Made by a program: the position numbers and the translations under genes | Notes under the pieces: generated by a model | The model's database searches: none | Told to the model about the DNA's origin: nothing | What the model saw: the letters and a program-made list of their open reading frames with translations, nothing else | In this document: positions 22,647 to 34,921 of the stretch, piece after piece | Layout: each line of letters starts with the position of its first letter | Numbering within the stretch: position 1 is the stretch's first letter | NCBI GenBank assembly: GCA_013995675.1 | Contig: VWRR01000003.1 | Coordinates: 780,004-844,003 of the forward strand | DNA: 64,000 bases | Direction of reading: 5' to 3' | DNA from: Cyanidiococcus yangmingshanensis | Lineage: Eukaryota > Rhodophyta > Bangiophyceae > Cyanidiales > Cyanidiaceae

Positions 22647-23382
22647 GCCCCGGTCGTGTGCTGGTCAGCCTCGGGCTTTATCCGTCTCGGGAGCGCGCCC
22701 GCCTCAGGAAAAGCGTCTGCTGCTCTTGGATACTGTGCGCTTTACAGAACCACGAACCAGCCATCTCGCTCGATGAGGCGTTCGTTGACGTCGGTGATAC
22801 GAACACTTGTCACCGAAGCGTCTGTGCGCAAAGTCGCTCGCTCGGCTTCAACGAGCGCAGACGATCACCAGTGATGCCTCTTGGTTCAGAGGCACCCAGA
22901 CCGCTTCCCGTCTCTTTTCTCTCTAAACCGTCCCAATCGACACCATAAAAGGTTTTCTGGATACATGAGTACAATGGAAACGCAAAACAGGTGTGCAGCA
23001 GTTGCTGAGGCGACGAGTACGCCCTCCGACCCTCTACAGCTTCGAGTCCCGTCACCCGTGGAACATCGACGAACAGCGCTCCATGGTCCCTCATAGTTCG
23101 TACTGCTCCGATCCAGTTCCAATCCTTGGACGAATAGTACCATCGTCGCTGTCCATTGATGGTGACGGTGACTGGACCGTTCCTCGTCGAAAACAGTTCA
23201 TAAGCAGTGAGAGGGCAGCGACTTGGGACGCTGGTTTCCCGTCGTCGTCGTTGACCTTTTCGACTTGTTCGCGTTTGTATGACCTGCACGGCAACGGTTT
23301 ATGGGAGACCACGCCTTCGATACGTTTTCCTGATCTCTTTTTTTCCTATTCATTTACCTGATTGATTCGAACGTTTTCTTTC
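22647..23382. other. Intergenic region with a possible minus-strand ORF
   Basis: Gap between beta-adaptin and RBM28. It carries the candidate minus-strand gene listed separately; otherwise nothing is recognised. Confidence 0.4.
22810..23312 (-). CDS. Possible small unrecognised protein (needs a frameshift to have an ATG)
   Basis: Minus-strand frame open for ~159 codons with protein-like composition rather than arginine-rich noise, e.g. NGPVTVTINGQRRWYYSSKD and AVRTMRDHGALFVDVPR. It has no ATG of its own. An ATG at 23312 in the next frame (MVSHKPLPCRSYKREQ) could serve if one base is wrong near the TTTT at about 23210. That would fit the error pattern seen in neighbouring genes. I do not recognise a family. 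It may be spurious. Confidence 0.3.
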
Positions 23383-25820
23383 ATGGTGAAACCGGTTGAG
23401 AAGGAGTCCTGTTTGGCTTTGCGGCTGGTAGGGCTTCCGCGGCGCTGCCTGAACAAGAACACGCTAGCCGAGGTGTTTGGTCGCATCGGACCTCTGCGTC
23501 GTTGTCTCATCGAGCGTAGAACCAGTGAAGCATATATTGAGTATTGGTTTGCGCGTGAAGCAGAGCAAGCTTGGAAGTACTACCAGAGTCAGCGACTCGG
23601 CGAACTGGTGACAGACGATGCAGACGGCTCCCTCCGAGCGGCGTTTCTGCGACCTTCGTTCCAAGTCTTCCGAGTTCCCGCCCGTCGAGGCAAAGATCCC
23701 TGCGCTACCGAAAAATCCAAGACCGAGCCCGCTCAACGACGCCGGGAAGGTTCGTTGCCGCTGAGGACTGTGCGGGTTCGTCGACGGGATGGTGCTGCCT
23801 GGAGCCCCGACCAGGAGTCCCGCTTCCAAATGGTGCTCCAGCGATACGGGCAGGAGAGCTGGACAAGCGCTCATCAGGAGCCTTCGACGTCAGCGGAATC
23901 TTCATACACTTTACGAGAACGAGAACTGGTACTGCCCACATGGATTGATGCTCGCAACGTCTGCGGAGTACTTCACGACCTCACGCTGGAAGCTGATGCT
24001 GACGCCGATAGGAGCTGGTCTCTCGGCCAACATTGTCGGTTTACCCAGCACGAAACTTTGTCGGATCATCGTGCGCAATCTACCGTTCACATTCCCAGAA
24101 AAGGAGCTACTCACTCGGTTGCGTGAATATGGACCGGTCGCTGCCGTGAGCCTACCTCGAAGGGCGCCCGCCTCAGTCGAACATGCAGAGCATCGTCGCT
24201 ACGCAGGTTACGCCTTTGTCGAGTACTTTGTCAAGGCCGATGCGAATGCTGCTGTGCAGCGCCTGAATGGTGCAACGTTTCATGGACGCGTCTTGGCTGT
24301 TGATCGGGCAGTCTGTCGAGAACGCTATCAAGAGCGACAACGCCAGGCGGCGGATAGAGATGCGGCCGAGGATCCATCGCGCGACACTTCAGTTCCGAAA
24401 TCACCGGGCACATCGATGAAACGGATGCAGGCTCATCAGCAGGGTGAAGAAACTCGAAAAAGACCCCGAGATTCTCAGACAATCGCTCAAGGCGTGATGG
24501 AAACGTCTTCAGACTCGGTTGGCAGAGAAACCCCTGAGCGCAGCGCTGTTTCTCCCTCGGGCTCGGCGGCGCGTCTGGAGTCTTGCCAGGCGGACTCGAG
24601 AACAACTTGTGAAGGTTCAACTTTGTCGAACAAACGCATAAGACGACGTGATCACCCCAACGATGGTGACAAACAACTTGAGGACAATGAGGAGATGCGT
24701 TCACGCACCCTCTTTGTACGGAACCTTGCTCTGGATGCGACCGCAGACGAACTCAAGACACTCCTGGAGACATACGGTAGCATGACCTATTGCGTCTTGG
24801 TTCGTGATCCGCTCACTGGTCTGGCTCGTGGCAGCGCCTTTGTTTGTTTTGCAGAGCGCATTGCAGCGGAGCGCATCATGAATCAAGTGACCAGCATGGA
24901 TGCTGCCCCGTTATCGCTGGAACAAGCCCCCATCCAGCTACATGGGCGGGCCCTGCGCTTCAGCTGGGCACTCTCGCGTGCAGAGGCAGCACTCCTGCCT
25001 CAACAACGATTACATGCTGCAGCATCGGAACGAAATGACCGACGGAACCTGTATCTGGCGCTGGAAGGGGTCATTGACCGCAACCATCCGGCCGCGGAAG
25101 GTCTCAGCGAGGCCGAGTTGGCATTGCGTGCAAAACTGGAACAGACCAAACGCCAGAAACTACTCCGAAATCCCCATAACGTTTGTGTCTAGAACGCTTC
25201 TCACCGTTCACAACGTTCCACGAGGCATGAACGAGCGCCAACTCAAGGCACTCTTCGCTCGAGCAAGCCAAGCGTCTTCAACAACAGCGAAACCAGCGAC
25301 CATCAAACAAGTTCGCATCGCGCGCGAACGCCACGGAAAGCAACGTGCCTGTGCCTATGCCTTTGTCGAGTTCAGAGAGCATGAGACCGCACAAAGAGCC
25401 CTACGAGCCTTGAACAACAATCCCAATGCATTGCCAGCACCTTATCAGGGTCGTCGTCTCATTGTGCAGTTTGCGATCGAAGACGAGCGAAAGCTGCGAA
25501 TACTCGCCGAACGGCGACAAGGCCGTCGCGACAAGAACCAAACCAGATACCGAAGAGCACAAGGGTCCGAAACGAGTGCCAGCACCGTAACGAAACGCGT
25601 CTCAACAGCAGTTGGTGTGCGTTCGCTAGTCAAGCACAGAGTCTCCTCTCGGCATGGTGTTGTGGTATACATCCTGTGCGCGCTGCCTCTGAATGCGTCG
25701 TCATTTGGGTGGACGAAACGCGTCCCGACCGAGATGAATCCGAACCAACGCCCGTCTGCAAGCAACAACCACGACGAAAACAGAACCGCGCTCGGTTCTC
25801 GTCTGTTTGTGCGTTCTTGA
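23383..25820 (+). CDS. NOP4: RBM28/Nop4-type nucleolar RNA-binding protein, four RRMs (two frameshifts)
   Basis: Nucleolar RNA-binding protein needed for 60S pre-ribosome assembly in yeast (Nop4) and animals (RBM28). About 812 codons from ATG 23383. RRM1 starts with LALRLVGLPRRCLNKNTLAE. RRM2 is marked by RNP2 IIVRNLPFTF and RNP1-like YAGYAFVEYF. A charged linker follows. RRM3 begins RTLFVRNLALDATADELKTL. The family-specific segment RNLYLALEGVIDRNHPAAEG comes next, and RRM4 begins LLTVHNVPRGMNERQLKALF. Between RRM3 and RRM4 the frame changes exactly at the CCCC run 25172-25175. Removing one C yields KLLRNPITFVSRT, the conserved linker. A second change lies between about 23820 and 24060. The tail is basic and low-complexity. 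It is convergent with TOR. Confidence 0.92.
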
Positions 25821-26205
25821 TGCGTTCATCAGGCGCTGGATCTCGTTTGGGACCCTGGACAGCTCCATGCGGGAGCATTCCATACGCCAACGAATTCTGG
25901 TATTGGAAAAGAATAAAGATCAGATCGGTCGGGTGTCGTTCAAGGACCATCGATCGGAGTCTACCGCTCTCCCCGAGCGCCATGTTCGGGAACGGTTGCC
26001 GAGCCAGCGACCGGGGTCGTCGCCAACCAACGAGGAACCTGGGAGCGCGCTTTTCGGCCACGATGTGTATCCCGTTCACGAGCATAAAGCTCATCCTGGG
26101 GCCTATCAAGCCAGATCAGATACCAGTCGACCACGAACGTTGTCGTGACCATCCACAAAACGTCCCTTTACCAGGTTGTAATGATCCAGGCGCAAGCGTT
26201 GCCCT
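25821..26205. other. Convergent 3' intergenic region
   Basis: About 385 bases between the RBM28/Nop4 stop and the TOR stop. Nothing is recognised beyond presumed 3' UTRs. Confidence 0.6.
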
Positions 26206-29200
26206 CTACCAACAATTACACCAACCGACATACGCTGGGGCCAAGTTCTCCGAGCTCGTCGCCTGCTGAATGAGACGCTCCACTTGCGCTGCGACCGAGA
26301 GTGTCTGTTGCGGTTCAAAGTCACGGCCGCTTAGTTTCTGCGACATGCGCTGGACAATGGCGACAGCTCGTTCGCCTCGGTTCTCGTCACCGAGTGCCTC
26401 CTCGGGGACAGGCTGTGCTGGAATCGGTTGGCCTGCAGCGGCACCCTGTCATCAACGCTCGGTTCGTGGCGCCAGTCCGATGGCCCTGGCTCGGTGATGG
26501 AGTCTCTGCAATGCCCTTCCTCAATCGCCCCGGTTGTACCAGCATTCTGTTGCTCGAGACGTAGCGCTGCCCGTAACGACATGGTCCCTTGGAGTAGACG
26601 CAACGACAGCGAGACGCTGGCCTCATGGGCTGCTCTCGACGCTGCCATCCCTCCTGGTCGACATGCTCGCGACGTGGTTGGTCCCTGCTGCTGCCGCTGC
26701 TGGTGACGACCACGACGACGAGCACCACCACTGGTCAAGTCTGTATCTCCATCGACTGCGTCCACGGCTCTCTGAATGTCCGTGGCCGCATCCTGGCCAT
26801 CGTTCTGGTCTGCGTCAGAGTCACTAGAGGCCGACACAGGCCGTGCTGGAGGACGACTTGGCCAAACCGCAGGCGTATGGAGCGGTGTACCGACCTGGAC
26901 TGCCGCTGTGCCTGTCAATGTCGTCATGGCCGTTGTCGTTGCGATGTTGTTCGCTGGCTGCAGCGTGCGTACCAACAACGGATCGTGCACAAAGATTTCC
27001 AACATGGCCATCAACACGGGCTTGTTGGCTCTGAGGATCTGCATGGTCGATTCACAGGTTGCTCGAAAGATGCCCTCTACGCCAGAGACACCCAGTGCGC
27101 GCACCAACATGCGCGTGAGTCGAAACGGAACCTTCTCGGGATACTTTTCGCGATGCATTGCAGTCTCAAAACAGTCGCCATGGTCAATATGGATCACTTT
27201 GCCGGTATCACGCGTAATGAGAATGTTCGAAGGGTGTCGATCACCGAGTCCAATGATGTAACCGACCATGGACATGACCGCCAACGAGCGAGCGTAGTTG
27301 GTGCGACGTTCCAGCCACATCTCTGCACTGCGACTGCGCAGCCACATGATATTGGCCAGATCGTTACCGGACGTGTTGGCCAAGACGTACTCGAAAATCT
27401 CGACTTTTTGGAGCAGCGTTAAGTTGTCATAATCGGGCGCAGCCGACAACATGATTCGATGCTCCACATTCAGGATAATTTTGCGTTGTTCGCGGTACTC
27501 CCGAATGAGGGCATGCAGGGTGTCGCAGTTCTTGACCCAACCGATGAGACCAACCGACTGGCTCAGTGGCAGCACCGCATAGGTAATGATGGACATCTCT
27601 GGTGGCAGGAGCGTATTCACCAGACCAAAGAACTGTTGAACGCGTTCGTCTTGTCGAAGATCTTCGTGTCCCTTGAGCAGGAACGGATACTCGTGACCGT
27701 CCGAACCATAGATCGTTAGGGTTCGCGGTCGCTGCTTTGAGCTAATCACGTTCAAAACGGGTGCGAATGAGACGATTGTGACTCGTTCTCCAGTGCCTGG
27801 GACGGCAAGGTCGAGGTTCTGCGCTTCGAGGAGCGCTGGCGACACTTCGGACAACTGCAGCTGGGTCATACTCGAGAGGGACTTGTTGATGCGCCGAAAA
27901 ATGGAGTAATAGAGCTCCCAGGCCTGATTCATGTCGGATTCACGACCGCTGGCCAGATAGCGACGGCACCATTCGCGAGCTTCGGCAAGCTCTCGACCGA
28001 ATTCGCGCACAAACATCGTCTCACGGGCGGTCGTCGGTCCAGCCTCCACCATGTCGTGTAGCGGCGAGAGAATCGCCAACATGCCCTGGACGTCGTGGTC
28101 ACCAAAATAGACTCGGGAGGCTTCTTCGAGCGCCTCGTGCCACATCTCTGGCCATAGGACGGCAACCCGAACAAGTTCCCGAGATACGAGCTCCGCTTGT
28201 TCAACCAGCGTTGGTGACTCGAGACGCAGCGCTTGGAGTACATCCATGGCGGCCTCACGTCGACGCAGGTTGCTCGACTTGGCTGCCACTGCCAGTGGGA
28301 AGACCAACACCTGGGGATGGGCTCTCCCAACACGGATGAGGAGCGCTCGAACACCCGCTTGGACTGGCAAGACCGGTGAATGCAACCGAGCGACAATCTG
28401 CGGAATCACATCGACCCAGGTATCGACATTGGTCTGCGCAAAGCCATTCAAGAGCGCTTGTTCAATCTCCGGAACAGCACCATAACGGAACCAGAGCGTC
28501 AATAATTTGAGAGCATCTTGTTCCTGCTCTGCATGGCTCTCACCGAGCGCAATCGCTCGAAAGAAGCCATTCACAGCATTGAGTACATATGCTCGCACGA
28601 GTACGTTGGACTCGGCCGCAGCCACTGCCGCTGGTCGAGCAGGCCAGGCACCGCCAAAGCGACCACCAGTGCTGTAGGCTGCGGCAGCGTCGGCATTCAG
28701 CGCTGCCCAGGTATGCCATCCGGAGGACCAGGTCGGGTCAGCAACTGCTGCTCGTCGAGCGTGCTCCATAAAGATATGCCAACGCATGGCCGAGAGGGTG
28801 CCCTCCGCGCGCAACGCTCGACCCCATATACTTAGTTTCAAAAAGCGTCGCGCTGCCAGACGAGGTGCCACTGAACGCTGCACTGATCGACCAAGTTTTT
28901 CGTATGCCTCCTCATGTTTGCCCTTGGACCAGAGCAGTTTGATGGAGGCGTACTCCACTTCGGGATCATCGGTATCGTCCTGAAGCATCTGGAGCACCTC
29001 TGCGGCCATGGGCAGTCGATTCTCTCGTCGACAGAGACTCACAAAACGTAACCAGGTCCGTTTGTCCTGTTTCGGCTCCAGCAGCAAGCTCCGAACGAGC
29101 AGCGTCTGATGCCACGTTGCATAGTCGAATCGACAGCCATCCAGTCGAGCATTCCATAACTGTTCCACGTGGCTCTGGGGTAGCTGTCGTTGCAGTACCA

Positions 29201-32200
29201 TGGCACATTCCTCGAGCTCAACAAGCTGTTGGCTTCTCAGGATATCACTATAGGCCCGCGGATATCCTTCACCGACCCGAGCGGTTACGCCCGTGTCCAA
29301 AAGCCGTCGTCCAGTGCGGATGTGTTGCCGTGCTGCCTCGTAGTCGCCCTGATGAATCGCCAGAATCGCCCGATACAGATTACCGAGGATGCTTTCGGAG
29401 CTGGTATAGCGAACACGTTCTGTGAACCTGTCCCAGTGTCGGAGTCGAAAGGCGACTTCAGCGGCCTCTTCGGCGAGCTCCTCAAGCTGGGTTGATGTGT
29501 TTGCGCTCTCCAGCCAGAGCGCTTCACAGAGTTGCTCCATTCGGTGGAGCTCCCCGAGCTGGGCCAGACAGCGAATTCTTCCTCGACGATTGGCATAGGA
29601 ATGTGGCGGTGGTTGGCGCTCGTACGAAACCAGCGCCAGATCCCATTGCTGAAGCTTTTCATAACATTCCTCGTGTCGAGCGATGACTTGGCGGTGTTCG
29701 GCATCGAGGAGCGCGCCCATAGCGGCCTCGCGTTGTCCGAGTGCCTCGTAGATGGCAATGAGACTATCGTTACCCTCCATGGCTGCTGCGGGGTTCTGTA
29801 GATACTCTGCCTCTTTGTACCGGAGCGCTTTGGCAAAGGCGCCACAACGGAAGGCCATCGCAGCAAGTTGTCGCAGATCAATCGGTAGCGGTTTCTCATC
29901 GTGTTCCATAAACTCCACGAGACTGAGCAGAACCTGCAACACGTCAAGGGGAATCGAATCACTGGAGAGCGCCATCACCAGATTCTTCACCAACGATGAC
30001 TGATACGAGTCCCTGAGCTCTGTCCAACAGCTCAGAAAGGCAGCGTTGAAGAGTTCACGCGCCAATGGCGGGTGCACCTCCGCCAGTCGAGCACAGGAGC
30101 GCAACGAAGGAGAGCCACTCTCACGAAAGAGTGCTGAGGCCAGACCCGTCATCCAGTCGTTCCAGTCCTCCCGGGTTGCACGTCGACCAACTTGCCATGC
30201 TTTTTGGAGCATTTTCTCATTCACATGATGGCGTCGCCCATCGCCAGAGCCGGATCCGCTGCCACCCAGCGCTTGCTGCTGCTGCTGCTGCTGCTGCTGC
30301 AAGTCCAGCATGGAAGCTGAAGCGACCAACGAGACATGCGAGCCGTCAAGTAACGAGTCCGGACTCAGGCCCAGCAGGCCATCGGTGGCGGCCAGGTCAC
30401 CAAGCGAGCTTGTTGACGCGGTCCGCGCCATGCCATTCAACGAATCGAGTGAGTCGGAACGACTCATGGTACTTCGATCGTGTCGATGAAGAGCCAGTCG
30501 ATGGAGGGCTGACGCACTACCCGAGGCTCCAACCAAAACGTTGTTGTTGTTGCCGCCACCCTGCTGCTGATGATCTGGCTCAGCTGGAGAGCCCACGGTG
30601 CCTGCAGCAGAGGCGGGCGCATTCCCCGAAGCCTGTGATTCAGCCTGGCCAGATGAGAGCACCGTGGTCGAGGACACCGAAACGCCACGAGTAAGCATCT
30701 CCTGAACCAAGAGCGTATAGTAGGCTGCGTCCATACCGAGTCGGGGTAGCAGCAGCTCGAGGAGGTGGCGAGCCTGCCACTGCAATTCTGGAGAGCGCAA
30801 CATCCGGCAGAGCGGATGCAGCAGCAGACTCGCCATATCGGTGAGGTCCAGCGACGCCCAAAGCCGCGGCAAGCGTTTCAGAACCTCAGTGCGAGCTGCT
30901 AGCGGACGTGTCGGATCCTCGAGAAAACGCATCAACGGCGGCAAGATGAGTGCAGCGTAGTCGCTGACTTGAGCACCGAACACCAACAGCACCTTGATCA
31001 CACGCAGCGACATGCTTGGCAGTACCAAGGGCAGTAGAACGGCTACATAGGGACGGAACTCGTCACCTAGCGCGGCACAGAGACACTCCATGAGTGCAAA
31101 CATCGATCGATGAAGTGGCTGAATGGACCAATACTCCAAAATGAGCGCCACCAATGATGCTGCATACGGACGAATATATTGACGGGCAAAAAGAACAACA
31201 CTCGCCAAACCACGAATGACATACTCCCTGAACGGCAAGTCATGGGTGTCTTCCATTTGTGGTCGTAGCATCCACAACAAACGCGGAACGACTGCCGATA
31301 GAAACGGAGCATTCTTCATTCCGAGGCTGGTCATAATGTTGACGATCGCACCAACCGTGTCATAGTGCATTGCCGTCAGCTTGGTATCCGCCAGGATCTT
31401 GTTCAAGGCGTCTAATGCAGCCGATGGAAAGTACTCTTCATTCGCGGTGAAAGGATGGGGTAGGCGTCCAACAAGGGTCTCGTTCTCGTTCGGTGGCTCG
31501 AACTGAATACGACTTCCTCGTGCTGATCCAATCCCTGGATTCGTTACCGGATTCAGGTTGACGAGCGCTCCTCGCCTCTCTTTGCTATTCGCGTTTGTTG
31601 GCACTGGTTTGGTCGTTGTTGTTGTTGTCTCGGGACGTGCATTCATCTGACCAGGGGCCGTGTCCAGAGGCACATAGGGGTAGCGAGTCCGATCCAGGAG
31701 CAAAGGTGCCGATCGTTCTGGATCGACTGCACCTAATGTACCAATCGTCCGTTCAATTTCCAAACGAACATTCAAGTTGCTCTCTGTACGAAGAATTCGT
31801 AATAGAATCGGTAGCAGGCTCGGGATACTGGGTATAGAGCTCGGTGGCTTGCACCAGTGGCGCGTGCCAAGCTCGATAGCGTTCGACAGGCGGCTTCTCG
31901 AAGCTCCGTCTCCACCGAGGTATGTTGGAGAATCTGGAAGCAGATGCGGCATGGCATCGTGGAGAAGCGTCTGCAGTTCAGCGCCAAGGCCTCGCTCCGC
32001 CAGACAGGCAATGCTATGAAGTGTGTGTACTGTTGAGGTATCGGCAGCAACCGCACTCGTAGAGTTCTTCTGCAGTCGATTCACCAGCAACGTCGCAGTG
32101 GCTGGAATGTACGGCTCGATGAGATGCGGTGCGTCCTGAATGAGTCGGAGCAGCAGCCTCAGGGCGTCCTCTTGAGATCCTTGAAGCGTTTCACGCTCAC

Positions 32201-34202
32201 ATTCAAGAATCATGCGCAACGTCATGAACATTCGACGCAGAGACGGCAACGTATGTGCCGGGTTGACACTCGAGAGACGACCTACCAGCGAGAGGGCTCG
32301 TTCTCTCACCGTAACGTCTTCGTCGTGGAGTGCCAAACAGAGCGCCCGGACGAGTTCCGGCTGAGCCAGATACCGTTCGAAAACCTGGAAGTAGTCAGGT
32401 TTGGCGAGGCATACAAGTGCGTCAGCTCGGACACGACTGTCCGGATCGGCTACAACGACAATGACCAGTTGCTGGAGCGTCTCAAACAATTTCACTCGGA
32501 GCAATTGACCTGGCGTCGAGGCCCGAATCGCCCAAGCCAAGAGGTGCAAGGAGGCCGCAAATGCCGCTGGTCGAAGGCTGCTCTTCCCGTACAGATACGG
32601 AAGCACATGCAGACGCACATACTCATCTAGACAGGGGCGTTTCTCAAAAGCGAAGCGCTGTAGCGCACCCAATGCACAGGCAATATCTGTTGTCTCCGCA
32701 CATAGACGAAGAATGCGGGCGTGAAGCATGTCGCGTAAGCAGGGAACGTGTTCAGTAATGCGCTCCAGAGCCTCTACCAGCGAGACGCTCAGTCCGAGCG
32801 GTAAGATGTTTTCGTCCAGGAGCTCAGCGAGCCGCACGCTTGTATCTGTGTCGGTGATGAGTCTCGAAATCAACGCGATACATTCATGCTTGGCAGACGG
32901 GGAGACCTGTCCGCTCCGAAGCACAGCGAAGATGTGCTCCATCCATGGGAGGGCCATGGTTGGTCCCACTGCAACGGCCAGTTTGCCCAAGGCCACCACG
33001 TCTTCGTTCTCGAGGGCCATCGACATGCCCAGTTCCAGAAGAGCCGCATCCCGACGAACCATATCCGGCAGCAGTCGGAGGACAGCCGCTCGAATGAGTC
33101 CATCTCTGGCCGTGCGCAAGCTCTCCAAGCGTTTTCGCAGACGGCTAGCATGTTGGTCCAGAAATACTGCGGAGAATGGATTACGCACCAGCTCATGGAG
33201 TGTAAGAAGGGCACCGTGGTTCTCTGCTGGTGACGACTCTCGCTCACTTGAAAGCAGCAACTCTAAGCATCGGTTGATGATCATCTGGCAAGTTCGCGCA
33301 CTGTCATCCGAGGCTCGTTGTTCAAGCAATGCCAAGATAGAGCGCAGCAGACTGGCACTCTCGAGACGAATAGCGGGTCGACTGTCCGTGAGACCCTTCC
33401 AAATAACCTGGGCCAGTTGAACTCGGGAGGTATACATCGAGGCTGGAACATCGACGCACAGTGCATTCAGGACCATGATGGCTATCCCTTTCAACAGCAC
33501 GCTGTTGGTGTTGAGATACTCCAGCGCTCGGATAGCTTCTGCTTCGACAAAGCGGTTCACCAGCACACCGCCCAGCCGACTGAGTCGACCAAGTATGCCT
33601 GCTGCAGATCGAGCAGAGTCCCAATCCGGCGGACGACGCAGTATTGGACGCAAGCCGTTGTAAGTACGCTGCACCTTGCCTCGATAGGCCTCACCGCGGG
33701 TGTCGATCAGGGCGTCGAGACCAGCCAAACCAGCCAGTCGTTCTCTTTGACTCGACGAGTTGATAAGGCTTTGAAGACGATGAGCGAGCACTTCACTCAG
33801 TGAACTCATTGCCTCGGGTTGCTTCAGGGTCTGGAACTTGCGTTCGTACTGCACACGTAGGCGATGAGCTGCCTCCTGTCGGCTCTCTGCACTCGATGCT
33901 TGTTCTAGCTGCAGCAGTACGCGCTCGAGGGAGGCGTCAAACAGGGCAGGTCCCATCGTGGTTATCCCAAGCAGGCTCTGTGAGATGCTTGTCACGAGCC
34001 CGGGCATCGGCGTTGCCCCTGTGCTATTCCAGCGCTCTGCAACGTGTCCACTGAGCGAAGACGCTCTACTGCGACCGCTCAAACCCGAGGCGTGTTGTGA
34101 ACGACCAGCTGCCTGCAGAGGAGCAAGCTCGTCATGACCTTGCGTGCCATTCAAACGAGTTGACAGACTAGACCGAGCCGGTGAGAACGCACCCGCAGAC
34201 AT
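26206..34202 (-). CDS. TOR: TOR (target of rapamycin) protein kinase
   Basis: Giant PI3K-related kinase, ~2,665 residues from ATG 34202, the catalytic subunit of TORC1/2 controlling growth. The N-terminal ~1,500 residues are HEAT-repeat like, interrupted near residue 1,304 by polyglutamine (CAG repeat). A FAT domain follows. The FRB domain near residue 2,017 is very conserved (EMWHEALEEASRVYFG, including the Ser contacted by rapamycin-FKBP12). The kinase domain has LLKGHEDLRQDERVQQFF, the catalytic loop GLGDRHPSN near 2,321 and the metal-binding motif HIDHGDCF near 2,338, which reads DHG instead of the usual DFG. After EKVPFRLTRML the frame runs through a ~200-residue low-complexity insert. 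The FATC end (KLSGRDFEPQQ...AYVGWCNCW, stop 26206) is in another frame; the switch lies in 26396-26448, near GGGG 26404-26407. Confidence 0.96.
30271..30303 (-). repeat. CAG/CTG microsatellite in TOR (polyQ)
   Basis: CTG repeat on the plus strand, coding about nine glutamines on the TOR strand between the HEAT and FAT regions. Confidence 0.85.
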
Positions 34203-34663
34203 AGCTCGTGAACGCTCCAAAACACATACGCAACGTTGTCGTTAGCGCAGAGCGAGTCCCCGGGTGAGCCCCAATGCTGCTCGAACTTGACTGGTCTTCG
34301 GTCGAGTACCTTGTGGATTTCAGCAGGCTCCAGTTTCTCGCCACTGTCGATCAGTGTGGGGAAACACGTCCAGGAACAGTGCACGAGACAGCGCTGCCAA
34401 CACACCCGTTTCTCGTCTCGTACTGCAGTGGTTGCGTTCGCGTGGAAGCGCGCCAGGGAAACGTTGGAGTCTCTAATCCCAAGCAAAGAGTGTCCAGTGA
34501 TGAAACGTCCAGGAGTCAACTCCTTGGGAACTGGCGACCAGTATCGAACGAAACGATCTTTGTCTGTTCGGGTGGTGGCTTTCCGTTGAAGAGCGCTGGT
34601 GCAGGAGCTCGGGTGCGCTCGATAAGATGCGGAGCCGGAGCCGCTAGACGACTTTTCATGAAC

Positions 34664-34774
34664 GTCTACACTGGTCTTAACCGTTTGTTAGAAAAAGAGA
34701 CTATCTATCCAGCTGAGTCGAGAAAGATCATAGGTGGTAACGTTATCGAATCGCTACGATCTACTCGAAACTGT
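34664..34774. repeat. Direct repeat unit 1
   Basis: Shares CCGTTTGTTAGAAAA (34681-34695) and flanking TCTACA and GGTAACG blocks with a second unit 166 bases downstream. An imperfect direct duplication in non-coding DNA. Confidence 0.65.
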
Positions 34775-34829
34775 ACTTGAGAACCTGATTGGGGACGTTA
34801 CTGACTGGGAGGTGACCACCTGCACCCAA

Positions 34830-34921
34830 GTCTACAATGACCTCGACCGTTTGTTAGAAAACGTCATTATGTGCAGTTGATACTCGGTAACGCTACCTAA
34901 TCGCTACCGTCTACTTAGACT
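34830..34921. repeat. Direct repeat unit 2
   Basis: Diverged second copy of the unit at 34664. The core CCGTTTGTTAGAAAA begins at 34847, followed by GGTAACGCTACCTAATCGCT, which matches GGTAACGTTATCGAATCGCT in unit 1. Confidence 0.65.

Noticed and set aside
26625-27422. 265-codon plus-strand frame opposite TOR
   Set aside because: Antisense to the highly conserved TOR kinase domain; a shadow of its codon pattern.
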